Source of the DNA: an uncultured Akkermansia sp.
GTDB lineage: Bacteria > Verrucomicrobiota > Verrucomicrobiia > Verrucomicrobiales > Akkermansiaceae
DNA length: 64,000 nucleotides
Reading direction: 5' to 3'
Assembly: GCA_947629715.1 (NCBI GenBank)
Contig: CANRET010000002.1
Location: forward strand, 1 to 64,000
Shown here in pieces: positions 8,738 to 19,013 of this stretch (position 1 is its first letter; each line of letters begins with the position of its first letter). The translations under genes and the position numbers were made by a program. A model generated the notes under the pieces. It saw only the letters and a list, made by a program, of their open reading frames with translations, did no database searches and was not told the DNA's origin.

Positions 8738-10934
8738 GAGCTTGCTCGGCGAGATTGAGCAGATCCCCTTTCGGTTTGTGCAGCAGGGGAATCTTAGCGG
8801 TGGGAAAAGCGAGTTCAATAGCTTCCACATTCTTATCGTCACGAATGTGGGTCACGATACGCTCACCGTTGTTGGTGACCACCGTTTCGCGAGTGCGTGC
8901 TTCCTGCAGCCCGGCGCCGTTAGCGCGGAAGAAAGCGGCCCAACGCGGCATGTAGTAATAACGAATAAGTTCTGAAAGCTGACGATGGGCGTAGTCGTTC
9001 AGCTCGGTAATGCCGGGAGTCCACGTAGTAATGAGGCGTCTCAGGTTGCGCGTCATCTCACCCCTGAAACCGGCTTCACGCTTGGCTGCGCCATCCAGGA
9101 AGCGGCCGAGCAGAAAATTCTCGTTCGTGGCAAGAATATCCGCCGTGAGTGGGAAAAGGGCCATGAACTCCGCACACTTGGTTGAAAATTCTTTCTTGTT
9201 GTGCATGGCAGCTTTGCACTGCGGCAAAATCGCGCGCGCTTTTTCGGCAAGCGCCTGACGGCATACATCCGCCAGATCGTAGCGGAAGCCGCTACTTTGC
9301 ATCAAGTTGGGATCCTTCCTGGCTGCCGCCAACATCAACCGCCCCGCCAGAAGTACATCCTCCGGATTGTAGAAGACGTTTGGGTCGCTCCAGGTGGAGG
9401 CTTTGTTGGTATCAAAGCCGGGACGAGCACAGAGGATGCTTTCCGGACAGCCTTCTCGCATACCGGTAGGAGAGTACACGCTGCCAGCCAGCAGGTTCAG
9501 GGCTTGCGCCAAGTCGGGATCAGAACTGCCGTAACGGGACAGCACGGTACGCTTCAAAAATTTATCGCGGTCAATGACATCGCGGTTGTTGATGCGTTCG
9601 AAGAAAAGTTCGTAGTAGAGGGGATTTGTTTCAAGGCCCTCGGAGAGCAGACCGAATCCGGAAGCGCCGTCAGCATTTCCTGCAGCTTTTTCTAAAATTC
9701 CGAAGCCGCCGAAAAGTCCGTGATTGCCTCCGAAATTCGCAAGTTCACACCATACGTAGGGGCGCCCCTGGTAGTTGCGCGAAAGCCCATTGCCGGAGGA
9801 CAGATTTTTCTCCAATGCCAGGATGACCGTATGTTCAGGATCCGTACCGCGTAAGAGCTCGGCCTTTGGGTTGCCGGCCCATGCCTGGAGAAACCAGACT
9901 GAACCCGGGGAGGCTTTCTGCATGGCATTCTGCACCGCTGCAGCGCATTTTTCCAAGTCAGCTCCGCCGGTGTTTCCTCCCTCGTGGAAGAGGTCGCCGC
10001 CAAAGGCCGTGGCCTTGATGCCATAGACATCCTCCAAGTTTTTGTACCAGTATTCAGCCAGTTTGACAAAGGCGGCTGAATCCGGACGGAGCACGGCCGG
10101 GCGTCTGTATCCGCCAACCCATGAGCCCTGCGGGAGGATATCCTCTGTGTACTGCGAGTAATCGTGCGGAACAAAGCCAACGTAGCCCTGCAGCACCGGT
10201 TCCATACCCAAGTCGCGGAGGCGAGTTACAATAGCACGCCCCAGTTTGGCTTCGCTTTCAATGAGAGCTGCAGACACCGGCCCTCCTTCTCCTTCCAAGT
10301 TTCCCATATTCCACCATGCGGAGTAACACGGATTGGCGATGAACGAGGAGATCGACGATTGGGCGCCTGTCTTGCTCAGAAAACCCTGCCATACTTTTTC
10401 TAAGCCTGATGTGACTAATACGTAGCGAAACCCATTTAATGCGAGGCGATCAATTTCATTCAGCCAGCGTTTCAGACTCCAGTGCGCACCGGTGTAACTG
10501 AGCGTACAGTAATTGAAGGCAAAGTTCATGGGGAGTGTTGCCGGCACATCAACAGGCTTCTTTGGCACCACAAACCTGGCTGCAGAACGGTTGTCGCCGT
10601 TCCATGAAAGGTGGACATGGGCGATGTTGCGCAGGTAATACCCGTACGCACGTGCGCACTCGCGAACGTTGGCGGCGGTGATGAGAATTCCTGCCCCTTT
10701 TGCGGAAATTATCGGATGCTCCGCACTGTTGTCAATGACAAAACTAACGCGATCCGCGTACTCCGGCGTAACGCGACTCACCAAGCCGGCGAGGGCGGTC
10801 ATGGGGGCTGTCGGGACAATTGCAGCGGACTCCTTCAGCTTCGGCGGAGCGGCGTAAGCGGACAGGCCCGCGAGAGGAAGCGTCAGGACGGCGCCTGCAC
10901 AACCTGTCAAAAGAAGAGAAAGGATCTCCCTCAT
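8730..10934 (-). CDS. Alpha-N-acetylglucosaminidase (GH89-like), secreted
   Basis: Signal peptide; HVHLSWNGDNRSAARF, MNFAFNYCTLSYTGAHWSLKRWLNEIDRLALNGFRYVL and NMGNLEGEGGP typical of NAGLU/GH89. Confidence 0.85.
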   Translation of the reverse strand: MREILSLLLTGCAGAVLTLPLAGLSAYAAPPKLKESAAIVPTAPMTALAGLVSRVTPEYADRVSFVIDNSAEHPIISAKGAGILITAANVRECARAYGYYLRNIAHVHLSWNGDNRSAARFVVPKKPVDVPATLPMNFAFNYCTLSYTGAHWSLKRWLNEIDRLALNGFRYVLVTSGLEKVWQGFLSKTGAQSSISSFIANPCYSAWWNMGNLEGEGGPVSAALIESEAKLGRAIVTRLRDLGMEPVLQGYVGFVPHDYSQYTEDILPQGSWVGGYRRPAVLRPDSAAFVKLAEYWYKNLEDVYGIKATAFGGDLFHEGGNTGGADLEKCAAAVQNAMQKASPGSVWFLQAWAGNPKAELLRGTDPEHTVILALEKNLSSGNGLSRNYQGRPYVWCELANFGGNHGLFGGFGILEKAAGNADGASGFGLLSEGLETNPLYYELFFERINNRDVIDRDKFLKRTVLSRYGSSDPDLAQALNLLAGSVYSPTGMREGCPESILCARPGFDTNKASTWSDPNVFYNPEDVLLAGRLMLAAARKDPNLMQSSGFRYDLADVCRQALAEKARAILPQCKAAMHNKKEFSTKCAEFMALFPLTADILATNENFLLGRFLDGAAKREAGFRGEMTRNLRRLITTWTPGITELNDYAHRQLSELIRYYYMPRWAAFFRANGAGLQEARTRETVVTNNGERIVTHIRDDKNVEAIELAFPTAKIPLLHKPKGDLLNLAEQALK

Positions 10935-10976
10935 GTCATAAGCTTGATGGAATGCGGCTCAGAAACGGGGATGGGA

Positions 10977-11621
10977 TTACTTCCACGAACGCACATTGGA
11001 GATATTGTCCTCATTGGCGTTTCGATTGGTAAGTCCATTGCCTTTACCGTCCGGTCCTTGGGTAAAGATGTCAAAATCGGGGTTGATGCCCTTGCCGGTT
11101 TTGCCCTCCTTATCAGGCAGTTCGTAGCCTTGTCGGTAGCGGTAAGGATTTCCCCAGGGATCGAGGAGGATAAAGGTCTTTTTATTCCGTTTCGAGCCGG
11201 TCATGCGTACGCTTTTTTTAATGGCGGGGATGCCGTTGATGGCCTCGCGCTGTTGTTTAATTTTGGCGAGAGGAACAATGCTTTCGCAGTAGGGAGTGCG
11301 GACTTCGTTCGTCTGTTCGTCGATGTCCGGTTCACCATCGCCATTCTCATCGCAGTACAGAGCTTTGTAGAGAACGTGAGAACTCCATTCATCGCCTGTC
11401 CCGGCAGGGATGACATCTCCGAAGTCCATGCGATAGCCGTTCATACCCACTTCCAACTGGGCAATTTGGAGCTCGGCCGTTTTCGTCATCTGGCGATTGT
11501 TTACCATGCCGGACGCGACCCAGCCCATCGTGCCCAGGATGGCCAAAATGGCCATGACCACGAAAACCTCAATGAGCGTGAACCCGCCTGCGTGCTTTTT
11601 CCCGGTTTGCATGGCAGCCAT
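10977..11621 (-). CDS. Type II/IV pilus pseudopilin (GspG-like)
   Basis: Prepilin N-terminus GGFTLIEVFVVMAILAILG; start overlaps the upstream gspF-like stop (TAATG). Confidence 0.85.
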   Translation of the reverse strand: MAAMQTGKKHAGGFTLIEVFVVMAILAILGTMGWVASGMVNNRQMTKTAELQIAQLEVGMNGYRMDFGDVIPAGTGDEWSSHVLYKALYCDENGDGEPDIDEQTNEVRTPYCESIVPLAKIKQQREAINGIPAIKKSVRMTGSKRNKKTFILLDPWGNPYRYRQGYELPDKEGKTGKGINPDFDIFTQGPDGKGNGLTNRNANEDNISNVRSWK

Positions 11622-12913
11622 TACACGTTTTTGATGATTTCCATCATCGGTAGGAACATCGCCAGCACGATACTGCCTACCACAACGGCCAGACACACGA
11701 TCATAATCGGTTCCAACATGGCTGTGAGCGCTGTCACCGAGTTGTCCACTTCTTCATCGTACACCTCAGCCACACGCATCAGCATGTCCGGTAAACGACC
11801 AGTCTCCTCGCCTACGTCCACCATGGAAATGACCATCGGAGGGAATACCGGGCTGGTTTGCATCGGCGTGACAATGGATTCGCCCTCGCGTACGGCATCA
11901 TGTATCTTGGTCACGGAGTCTGACACAACGACGTTGCCCGACGTGTCGCGGGTGATGTTGAGGGCCTGAAGAATGGGGACGCCGGAGGAGACGAGGGTGC
12001 CGAAAGTGCGGGAGAAGCGGGCGACGGCGTTCACACGATTGAGGTGGCCGAGCTTGGGAAGTTTGAGCATCATGGAATCCACGATGCGTCCCCCCTTCGG
12101 AGTGCGACGCCACAGCGTGAGAAACACAATGATGGCGAAGACAACGAAGATGCCAACTACGGCATTCGGCACGTAGGGAATAATGGAGTCGGCCATGCAG
12201 TTGTCCGAGAAATCAAACACAAACTTCGAGAAAGCGGGCAGCTCCATGTTTTGTCCCTCGAACATTTCTTTGAACTTCGGCACAATCACCAGCATAAGGA
12301 AGGTGAGAATACCCACTGCAATTACCATGATGATCATCGGGTAGATCATAGCCGATACGACCTTGCCACGCAGTTTGCCGGCCTTTTCCTCGTATTCGGC
12401 CAAACGCTTGAGTACCACTTCCAGCACGCCGCCCACCTCACCGGCCTTCACCATGTTCACAAACAGACGGTTGAATAGCTTTGGGTAAGAGGAAAGAGCA
12501 TCCGAGAAAGTGGAACCTCCTTGCACGGCATCGCCCAGCGCACCGAGCGTAGCACGCAGATTGGGGTTGGGCTCCTGCTTGTGTAAGACCTGTAAACTCT
12601 GCAACAGCGGCAGCCCGGCGTCAATCAACGTGGCGAGCTGGCGTGTGAAAATCATAAGCTCTCTGCGGCTTATGCTGCCTCCTGCCTTGCCCTTGCCGAC
12701 TGGCTTTTTAGTCTTGGTTCCACCTTGCTTTTTCTCTTTCTCAGCCTTAGTGACCATGTTCTTTGAGGCAGCGGAGCCCGCTTCCTCACATTCGCGCACC
12801 AAAAGTCCCTGGGCACGTACCATTTCCATGGCCGCTATCTTACTGTCCGCGCTTATGACGCCGGTGGTTTCAGCGCCATTTTTGTCAAGAGCTATGTATT
12901 TAAACTTCGACAT
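11621..12913 (-). CDS. Type II secretion/type IV pilus inner-membrane platform protein (GspF/PilC)
   Basis: FTRQLATLIDAGLPLLQSLQVL and ARFSRTFGTLVSSGVPILQAL repeats; TM segments. Confidence 0.93.
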   Translation of the reverse strand: MSKFKYIALDKNGAETTGVISADSKIAAMEMVRAQGLLVRECEEAGSAASKNMVTKAEKEKKQGGTKTKKPVGKGKAGGSISRRELMIFTRQLATLIDAGLPLLQSLQVLHKQEPNPNLRATLGALGDAVQGGSTFSDALSSYPKLFNRLFVNMVKAGEVGGVLEVVLKRLAEYEEKAGKLRGKVVSAMIYPMIIMVIAVGILTFLMLVIVPKFKEMFEGQNMELPAFSKFVFDFSDNCMADSIIPYVPNAVVGIFVVFAIIVFLTLWRRTPKGGRIVDSMMLKLPKLGHLNRVNAVARFSRTFGTLVSSGVPILQALNITRDTSGNVVVSDSVTKIHDAVREGESIVTPMQTSPVFPPMVISMVDVGEETGRLPDMLMRVAEVYDEEVDNSVTALTAMLEPIMIVCLAVVVGSIVLAMFLPMMEIIKNV

Positions 12914-12957
12914 AAGTTGAGGTGAAAGGTGAGGGGTGTATGTAGGAAAATTTCTTA

Positions 12958-14625
12958 TCAGGTGTAACGCAGCACTTCTTCGATCGTCGTGTGTCCGTCA
13001 AATATGTTTTGAATGCCGTCTTCGCGCAGTGTGCGCATGCCCAGCTCAATGGCTTTTTGCTTCAGAGTGATGGAGGGCACGTTCTGCGTGATGAGTTCTC
13101 GGATAGGTTCGGAGGCGTTCAACAGCTCGTGAATGCCCTTGCGTCCCTTGTAGCCAGTGTTGCCGCATTTGTCGCAACGCTCGCCGGTGAAGAACTGCTG
13201 CTGGGCGAGTAAAGCCGGATTAACTCCCAGCCGGTTGAGCAAACTGCGCGACGGAGAGTAAGGGATCTTGCAGTACGGGCAGATGGTGCGCACGAGACGC
13301 TGCGCCAGCACGCCGAGCAGTGTGGCAGCCAGCAGGAAAGGCTGTACGCCCATGTCGATGAAGCGCGTTACTGCGCCTGCGGCATCGTTGGTATGCAGGG
13401 TTGAGAGCACCAGGTGACCGGTGAGCGCGGCCTGTATGGCGATTTGGGCCGTGTCCTGATCACGAATCTCACCCACGAGGATGCGGTCCGGGTCCTGACG
13501 CAGGAAAGCACGCAACACACGCGGGAAAGTTACGCCAATGCCCTCATTGATGGGAACCTGTACAATGCCGTCAATGTCATATTCCACAGGGTCCTCTGCG
13601 GTGAGAATCTTGGTGTCCTCCGTATTGATTTCTCGCAAAGCAGCGTAGAGGGTGGTCGTCTTGCCCGAACCGGTAGGACCGGTGACCACAAAGATGCCGT
13701 TGGGCATGTTCACGGTGTCGAGAATGTACTCGTGAATCATCGGGGAGAGGTTGAGGTTGTTAAGATCAAGACTCACGTTGTTGCGATCCAACACGCGCAT
13801 CACCACTGATTCCCCGTGCTGGGTGGGCAGGGAGTTTACACGCATATCCACGTTGTTGTCGCCCACGCGCATCATGATACGACCATCCTGCGGGACGCGA
13901 TGCTCGGCGATGTTCATACCGGCCATCACTTTCACGCGCGAAATGATCGGACTGGCCAGATGAATGGGCGGCGGCGCCATTTCATACAGCGCTCCGTCCA
14001 CACGGTAGCGTATCTTGAACTCGTGCTCAAAGGGTTCCAAGTGAATATCCGAGGCCTTCTCCTTGATGGCCTGAGTGATGACCAGGTTCACAAAGCGCAC
14101 AATGGGCACGGAGTTTGCCTCTTCTGAGCCATCCAGACTGTTCACACTCATGTTGGCCAGGTCTTCCATCAAGTCGCCCATGGCTGCTTCGACGCCGCCG
14201 TAGTACTCCGCTATGCGCGCGCGCACCTCATAGTCCGCCGCTACGTACAGGTAAATGTCTTTGCCGGTCACGACGCGCAGATCATCTACAGTCTGCGGAT
14301 TCAGCGGGTCTTCCAGGCAGACGTAGAGTCCTTCGCCCTCACGGTATTCGATGGGCAGAGCTCCATGCAGACGGGCTTGAGCCGCCGGCAGCATTTCAAG
14401 CACCTGTTGCGGCGGTGTGAAGCCTTCCAGTGAGATGTATTGCGCTCCGACTTCGGCGGCGATGACATTCCAGAAGTCTTCCAGGGAGGGGACAATCCCG
14501 AAGTCCAGTAAGGTTTCCCAAAGTTCCTTGCCGCTGTTGGACATTTCTTCCACAACGTCCTTCGCCATTGCTCGGTCCATAAGACCTGCGTTGATGAAAA
14601 CGTCCAGAGCCAGTTGGGTATCCAT
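12958..14625 (-). CDS. GspE/PilB-type secretion ATPase, paralogue 1
   Basis: GPTGSGKTTTLYA Walker A, RILVGEIRDQDTA Walker B, CPYC/CDKC zinc motif. Confidence 0.93.
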   Translation of the reverse strand: MDTQLALDVFINAGLMDRAMAKDVVEEMSNSGKELWETLLDFGIVPSLEDFWNVIAAEVGAQYISLEGFTPPQQVLEMLPAAQARLHGALPIEYREGEGLYVCLEDPLNPQTVDDLRVVTGKDIYLYVAADYEVRARIAEYYGGVEAAMGDLMEDLANMSVNSLDGSEEANSVPIVRFVNLVITQAIKEKASDIHLEPFEHEFKIRYRVDGALYEMAPPPIHLASPIISRVKVMAGMNIAEHRVPQDGRIMMRVGDNNVDMRVNSLPTQHGESVVMRVLDRNNVSLDLNNLNLSPMIHEYILDTVNMPNGIFVVTGPTGSGKTTTLYAALREINTEDTKILTAEDPVEYDIDGIVQVPINEGIGVTFPRVLRAFLRQDPDRILVGEIRDQDTAQIAIQAALTGHLVLSTLHTNDAAGAVTRFIDMGVQPFLLAATLLGVLAQRLVRTICPYCKIPYSPSRSLLNRLGVNPALLAQQQFFTGERCDKCGNTGYKGRKGIHELLNASEPIRELITQNVPSITLKQKAIELGMRTLREDGIQNIFDGHTTIEEVLRYT

Positions 14626-14672
14626 AGTCGATAAACGGTGGTGTAAGGGGTGATCGGGGTAGGGAGGGAGTG

Positions 14673-16295
14673 TCAGCTTGCGTCGCCGGTGGTCACGTGG
14701 ATCACCTCATCGGCAGAGGTGCGACCGGCCAGCACTTTGCGAATGCCGTCTTCGCGCAGTGTGCGCATGCCCAGCTCGCGGGCGCGCTTGCGCAGCTGCG
14801 CGGAGGAGAGATTGGAGTTAATGAGTTCGCGCACGTCGTCGGTCACCTGGAAGATTTCAAAGATGCCCATGCGCCCCTTCATTCCTTTGCCGCGACATGC
14901 CTCGCAACCGCCGGGGTGAGGAACTTTGACCACGTGACCAATGTCGATGCCCAGCAAATTGGCCTGTTTCGGGGTGAGCTTGCCGTCCACTTTGCAATTC
15001 TCGCACAGACAGCGGCAAAGGCGTTGCGCCATGATGGCGCGGACGGCGGAAGCGATGAGGAAGCGGTCCACTCCCATGTCGGCAAGACGAGCCACGGAGG
15101 AGGGGGCGTCGTTCGTGTGCAGGGTGGAAAGCACCAAGTGACCGGTCATGGCGGCCTGAATGGCGATACTGGCCGTTTCGCCATCGCGAATCTCACCGAT
15201 CATGATGATATTGGGCGCCTGGCGGAGCATGGCTCGCAAGGCGGCAGCGAAGGTCATGCCGATATCGGTGCGAATCATTACTTGGTTGATGCCGGGCATT
15301 TCGTATTCCACCGGATCCTCAGCTGTAATAATTTTCTTATCCGGTCTATTTAAGTGATTCAAGCACGCGTACAGGGTGGTCGTTTTACCGGAGCCGGTAG
15401 GACCCGTCACCAGGATAACGCCGTCAGGCAGGGTGACCAGGCGATCAAAGGTCGCTTCATCGTCCGAGAGGAAGCCGAGCTGCGGCAGTCCCAATTGCAG
15501 GGCGGACTTATCCAAAATACGCATGACCACCGATTCGCCATGGTTGGAGGGCACGGTGCTGACGCGAAGGTCAATGTGAGCTCCGTCTTTCAAGTCCATC
15601 TCAATGCGACCATCTTGGGGTATGCGTTTCTCAGCGATGCTCATGGTGGAACTCATCACTTTGATACGAGCAACCATGGAGCCAAGCAGCTTCTTGGGGT
15701 GGTTAGCCGTCTCGATGAGTCGTCCGTCCACGCGGTAGCGGAAGCGCACGCGGTCCTCCATCGGTTCAATATGGATGTCTGAGGCGCGCATCTTGTGAGC
15801 TTCGTTGAACATATTGTCGATGAGCTCAATGATGGGAGCTTCCTCATTGGCTCCGCCCGCTTTCTTTTCCGGATAGTACTTGGCGATGGCTTTCTGCAGG
15901 GTGTCCTCCGCCGCGACAAAGAAGCTCACGTCCCTCCCGAGTATCTGCGAGAGACTGTCGAGCGTCTCCATGGCAAAGGGATCTGCCACAGCCACCTGCA
16001 GGGAGTATCCGTCGTCTCCTATGGGCAGGAAATTCAGGCGGCGTACCACGTCTGGCTGTGCCTGCGCCAGGGTAGGCGGGTCAACCTCAAAAGCGTTCAG
16101 ATCGACAAACTCCAACCCCGAACTTGCCGCCGCCACTTGGGCGATGTAGTCGTACGTGAGCAGCTTTTCGTTCACCAAATGTTCTAATACACTCTCCGTA
16201 ACGCCGATTTGCGCGCGGGCGCTTTCCACGGTTTCGGCGCTGATGGCGCCATGTTCGGCCAAGAGTTCCAGCAGGTATTGTTCGTTTGAGTACAC
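14673..16295 (-). CDS. GspE/PilB-type secretion ATPase, paralogue 2
   Basis: GPTGSGKTTTLYA, IIMIGEIRDGETA, CENC/CEAC. Confidence 0.93.
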   Translation of the reverse strand: MYSNEQYLLELLAEHGAISAETVESARAQIGVTESVLEHLVNEKLLTYDYIAQVAAASSGLEFVDLNAFEVDPPTLAQAQPDVVRRLNFLPIGDDGYSLQVAVADPFAMETLDSLSQILGRDVSFFVAAEDTLQKAIAKYYPEKKAGGANEEAPIIELIDNMFNEAHKMRASDIHIEPMEDRVRFRYRVDGRLIETANHPKKLLGSMVARIKVMSSTMSIAEKRIPQDGRIEMDLKDGAHIDLRVSTVPSNHGESVVMRILDKSALQLGLPQLGFLSDDEATFDRLVTLPDGVILVTGPTGSGKTTTLYACLNHLNRPDKKIITAEDPVEYEMPGINQVMIRTDIGMTFAAALRAMLRQAPNIIMIGEIRDGETASIAIQAAMTGHLVLSTLHTNDAPSSVARLADMGVDRFLIASAVRAIMAQRLCRCLCENCKVDGKLTPKQANLLGIDIGHVVKVPHPGGCEACRGKGMKGRMGIFEIFQVTDDVRELINSNLSSAQLRKRARELGMRTLREDGIRKVLAGRTSADEVIHVTTGDAS

Positions 16296-16520
16296 GGGAG
16301 GGATTGGGAAAGGGAACGAGGAAGATGAGGCGCGCCGAAAGAGAGAGACTCGTCTCCCGCGCGTCCTCCACTCTACACGAAAATATGCCGAAAGTCAATC
16401 TCACAGTTAAAAAATCTCGTCACGCAGCAAAAAAAGTGAAAAAAATGAAGATCAAGAAAACTCGGAGATTGCCAAACCGGTTTTTTGAGGCTATAGTAGG
16501 AAGACGAATTGATCACAGCT

Positions 16521-18455
16521 ATGGCAGCTCTTCCCAAGAATCCCGCCGCTTCCTTGCACCGCTCGTTGAATGTCGCCGCCGCTCCCAAAAGGATGGTACG
16601 TCTCAAAGCTTCCGACGGGCAGGCAATTGTCCCGAAGTTGAACGATACTGCTCCCGCCAAGTCCGAGCAGCCTGCGTCGGAAGCTCCTGCTGACGATCCG
16701 TCGGCTGTTCTCGATGCGGCAGAGGTCGCCGGCGTCGCCACAGAGGAGGAGGCGAGTCGATTGGCAACGTCGGAGTCTGAACGCGTGGCGGAGGAGGAAG
16801 TTGCTCAGGCTGAGAAGGAGGAACGGACAGCTGAGGAGGGACGCCGCAAGCCGACGGGCGGGGGATTGCCGCCCATGCGAGAATTGAACGCTCCTGCAGG
16901 AGCGTCCGGGCACAGCACGCCGTCTCATGAGCCCAAGAAGCAAAAGGTCTCGGGTTCGGAGACCTCCCAGAACCCTGTCGCGAAAGATTATACGAACGTG
17001 AGCGCGGTTGAACAGGCTGAGCTTTTGCACGATGTGGATGCCGAGTATGTGGAAAAGCTGCGCGCGACCATTACCAAGAAGTCCGTCTGGAAGTCCGCCG
17101 GTTTTTGGGGTATATGCGGCGCGATGGCGGTGGGCATCGGTGTGTGTGGAGTTTTGATCCTCCAGCACAACGCAGAGCAGAAAGCCAAGCTTGAGGAAAA
17201 TGCGAGAATAAACAAGATCCTCCACCGCGCTCAGGAGATCAACAAGCTGGGAATTGATACGCTCGGCGACGCTGAGAAGAAGCATGTGGATGTGCGTTGC
17301 AGTAAGGAGGAGGCGCGCTTCCTGATGGACGTGGTTGTGAATCCCGAGATGAAAGGAGTCGATGGAAAACCGCTCGGTGGCAATCACCCCGAGGGCATGG
17401 CCCAGCTCGCATGCATGCTTCTGAGTATCGCATCCGAGGCCGATGCCGACATCAGCAAGCTCGTCTTTGACCGTCTTGCCAAGGATGCCGCCAAGATCAA
17501 GCCTACCCTCTATCGCTGGCTTGTGCAGCGTCTGGCGGTGGCCAATATCGAAGGCATCAATGACAAACTTCACAAACTTGCCAAAACTCTTGCTAAAAAA
17601 TCCATCAAGAAATTTCCGAAGAGAGATGACATCCTCTCCTGTATTTGGGAGAGCATGGGATTGCGCGTCACGGAGAAAGATATTCCGATGATCACGGATC
17701 TGCTACGTAAGCCACGACTTTCCGGCGGGCTTTCGCGTACGCTCTCGCACTGCTTGGACAACATCGTGGAGCAAATGGATTCCATGGACAAAAAAAAGGA
17801 ACTCGGCGACAAAATTTTTGACTCGTTGCCTGAGGCCCAACGGCAGAACTTAATGCCCACTCTGGCTAAGTCATGTTCTCCGAAAGCGCTCGCTTATTAC
17901 AAGCAGCGCGCTGTTGACCCCAACAACTGGCGTACCGATCGCATTTTCTTTTCCAACTATGGTCAGGACGATATTTTGGATTACTTGCAGGGCGATTTAA
18001 TGTCCATCGCCGGTACGGATGAGAGAAAGAAAAAGATGGTGCAGAGTATGATCAACGGCATTGCGCGCCAGAATCGTGATCGCTCCCAGGAAGACGCTAA
18101 CAAACTTGTCTTGATGCTTTACGATAAGATAGACGAAGATACCGGAGAGTGGGCGGATGTCATGGCGCAAACCGACCCGACCGCCGCTACCTTTATCGGC
18201 AAGGATGATCCGCAATACCCCGCTCTCATGGAAAAGCGAGCCGTCCTCGAGAAATGCCGCCAGCAGAAGCTTGACTGTATCAAAATGCTCTCCGGCATGT
18301 ACGATTGGCCTTGGGTTGTTCAATTTCTGGAGAGGTTCTCCAAGGAGGGTGATAATGGCATCGTCTTTGAAGCTGAGCGTGCGCTGAACAGCGTTCGTGC
18401 CAACCGTGCCGAGAACGAACGCGTGCGCGAGGGTTATAAACAGCGCACCAAGTAA
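16521..18455 (+). CDS. Uncharacterised single-pass membrane protein with long disordered N-terminus
   Basis: Long ORF; Ala/Glu/Pro-rich region, one TM (SAGFWGICGAMAVGIGVCGVLIL), then about 400 aa helical domain. Confidence 0.75.
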   Translation: MAALPKNPAASLHRSLNVAAAPKRMVRLKASDGQAIVPKLNDTAPAKSEQPASEAPADDPSAVLDAAEVAGVATEEEASRLATSESERVAEEEVAQAEKEERTAEEGRRKPTGGGLPPMRELNAPAGASGHSTPSHEPKKQKVSGSETSQNPVAKDYTNVSAVEQAELLHDVDAEYVEKLRATITKKSVWKSAGFWGICGAMAVGIGVCGVLILQHNAEQKAKLEENARINKILHRAQEINKLGIDTLGDAEKKHVDVRCSKEEARFLMDVVVNPEMKGVDGKPLGGNHPEGMAQLACMLLSIASEADADISKLVFDRLAKDAAKIKPTLYRWLVQRLAVANIEGINDKLHKLAKTLAKKSIKKFPKRDDILSCIWESMGLRVTEKDIPMITDLLRKPRLSGGLSRTLSHCLDNIVEQMDSMDKKKELGDKIFDSLPEAQRQNLMPTLAKSCSPKALAYYKQRAVDPNNWRTDRIFFSNYGQDDILDYLQGDLMSIAGTDERKKKMVQSMINGIARQNRDRSQEDANKLVLMLYDKIDEDTGEWADVMAQTDPTAATFIGKDDPQYPALMEKRAVLEKCRQQKLDCIKMLSGMYDWPWVVQFLERFSKEGDNGIVFEAERALNSVRANRAENERVREGYKQRTK

Positions 18456-18470
18456 CGGTCCCGTCAGGGT

Positions 18471-18592
18471 ATCGCTCCGAACGCGTGCGGTTTTTAAGAA
18501 TTCCGCTTCGCGTCAGCTTTGCTTCTCCTCGGGCTTCGCCCGCCCAAGTCCCCTGACTTTGAACCCTTAAAAAGTCATTTGTTCGGAGTGAT
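18471..18592. repeat. Long imperfect inverted-repeat element containing nested hairpins
   Basis: atcgctccgaac..tttttaag (18471-18498) pairs with cttaaaaa..gttcggagtgat (18566-18592); nested cgggcttcgcccg and tgacttt..aaagtca. Confidence 0.55.
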
Positions 18593-19013
18593 CAAAAGGC
18601 GATAACCGGCATCGCAAAACCTTTTCGGCTTATCACTTTCCCCCCCATTTGGTTCCGTTTGCTCCTTCAGTTCTCTGTTTATAGCTTCCCCCACCCTCAA
18701 CATGAGTATCCCTGATCCTTCTTTTGCGGCGCTCAAAAGACCCCTTTCATTCAATGGTCGGTTTGTGCCGCTCTCTCATGAATTGCTATCTTGCCGCTCT
18801 TCTGGACGTTTTTTTCGACTGTTTTTGCCAGTCTGTTGTTCCGCTCACCCTCCAATACACCCTGACTCATGATCACCCCCGATCTTTTTCTTTCCCGTTT
18901 CATTCGCCTCTCAATACGCCGTCTCTCTCGTTTCCTTATTTCGAGAGTTTTCAGAGATGTCAACATCATAACAGGCAATCGCACTCTCTCCTGCAATTGC
19001 CTGGCATCTCACT

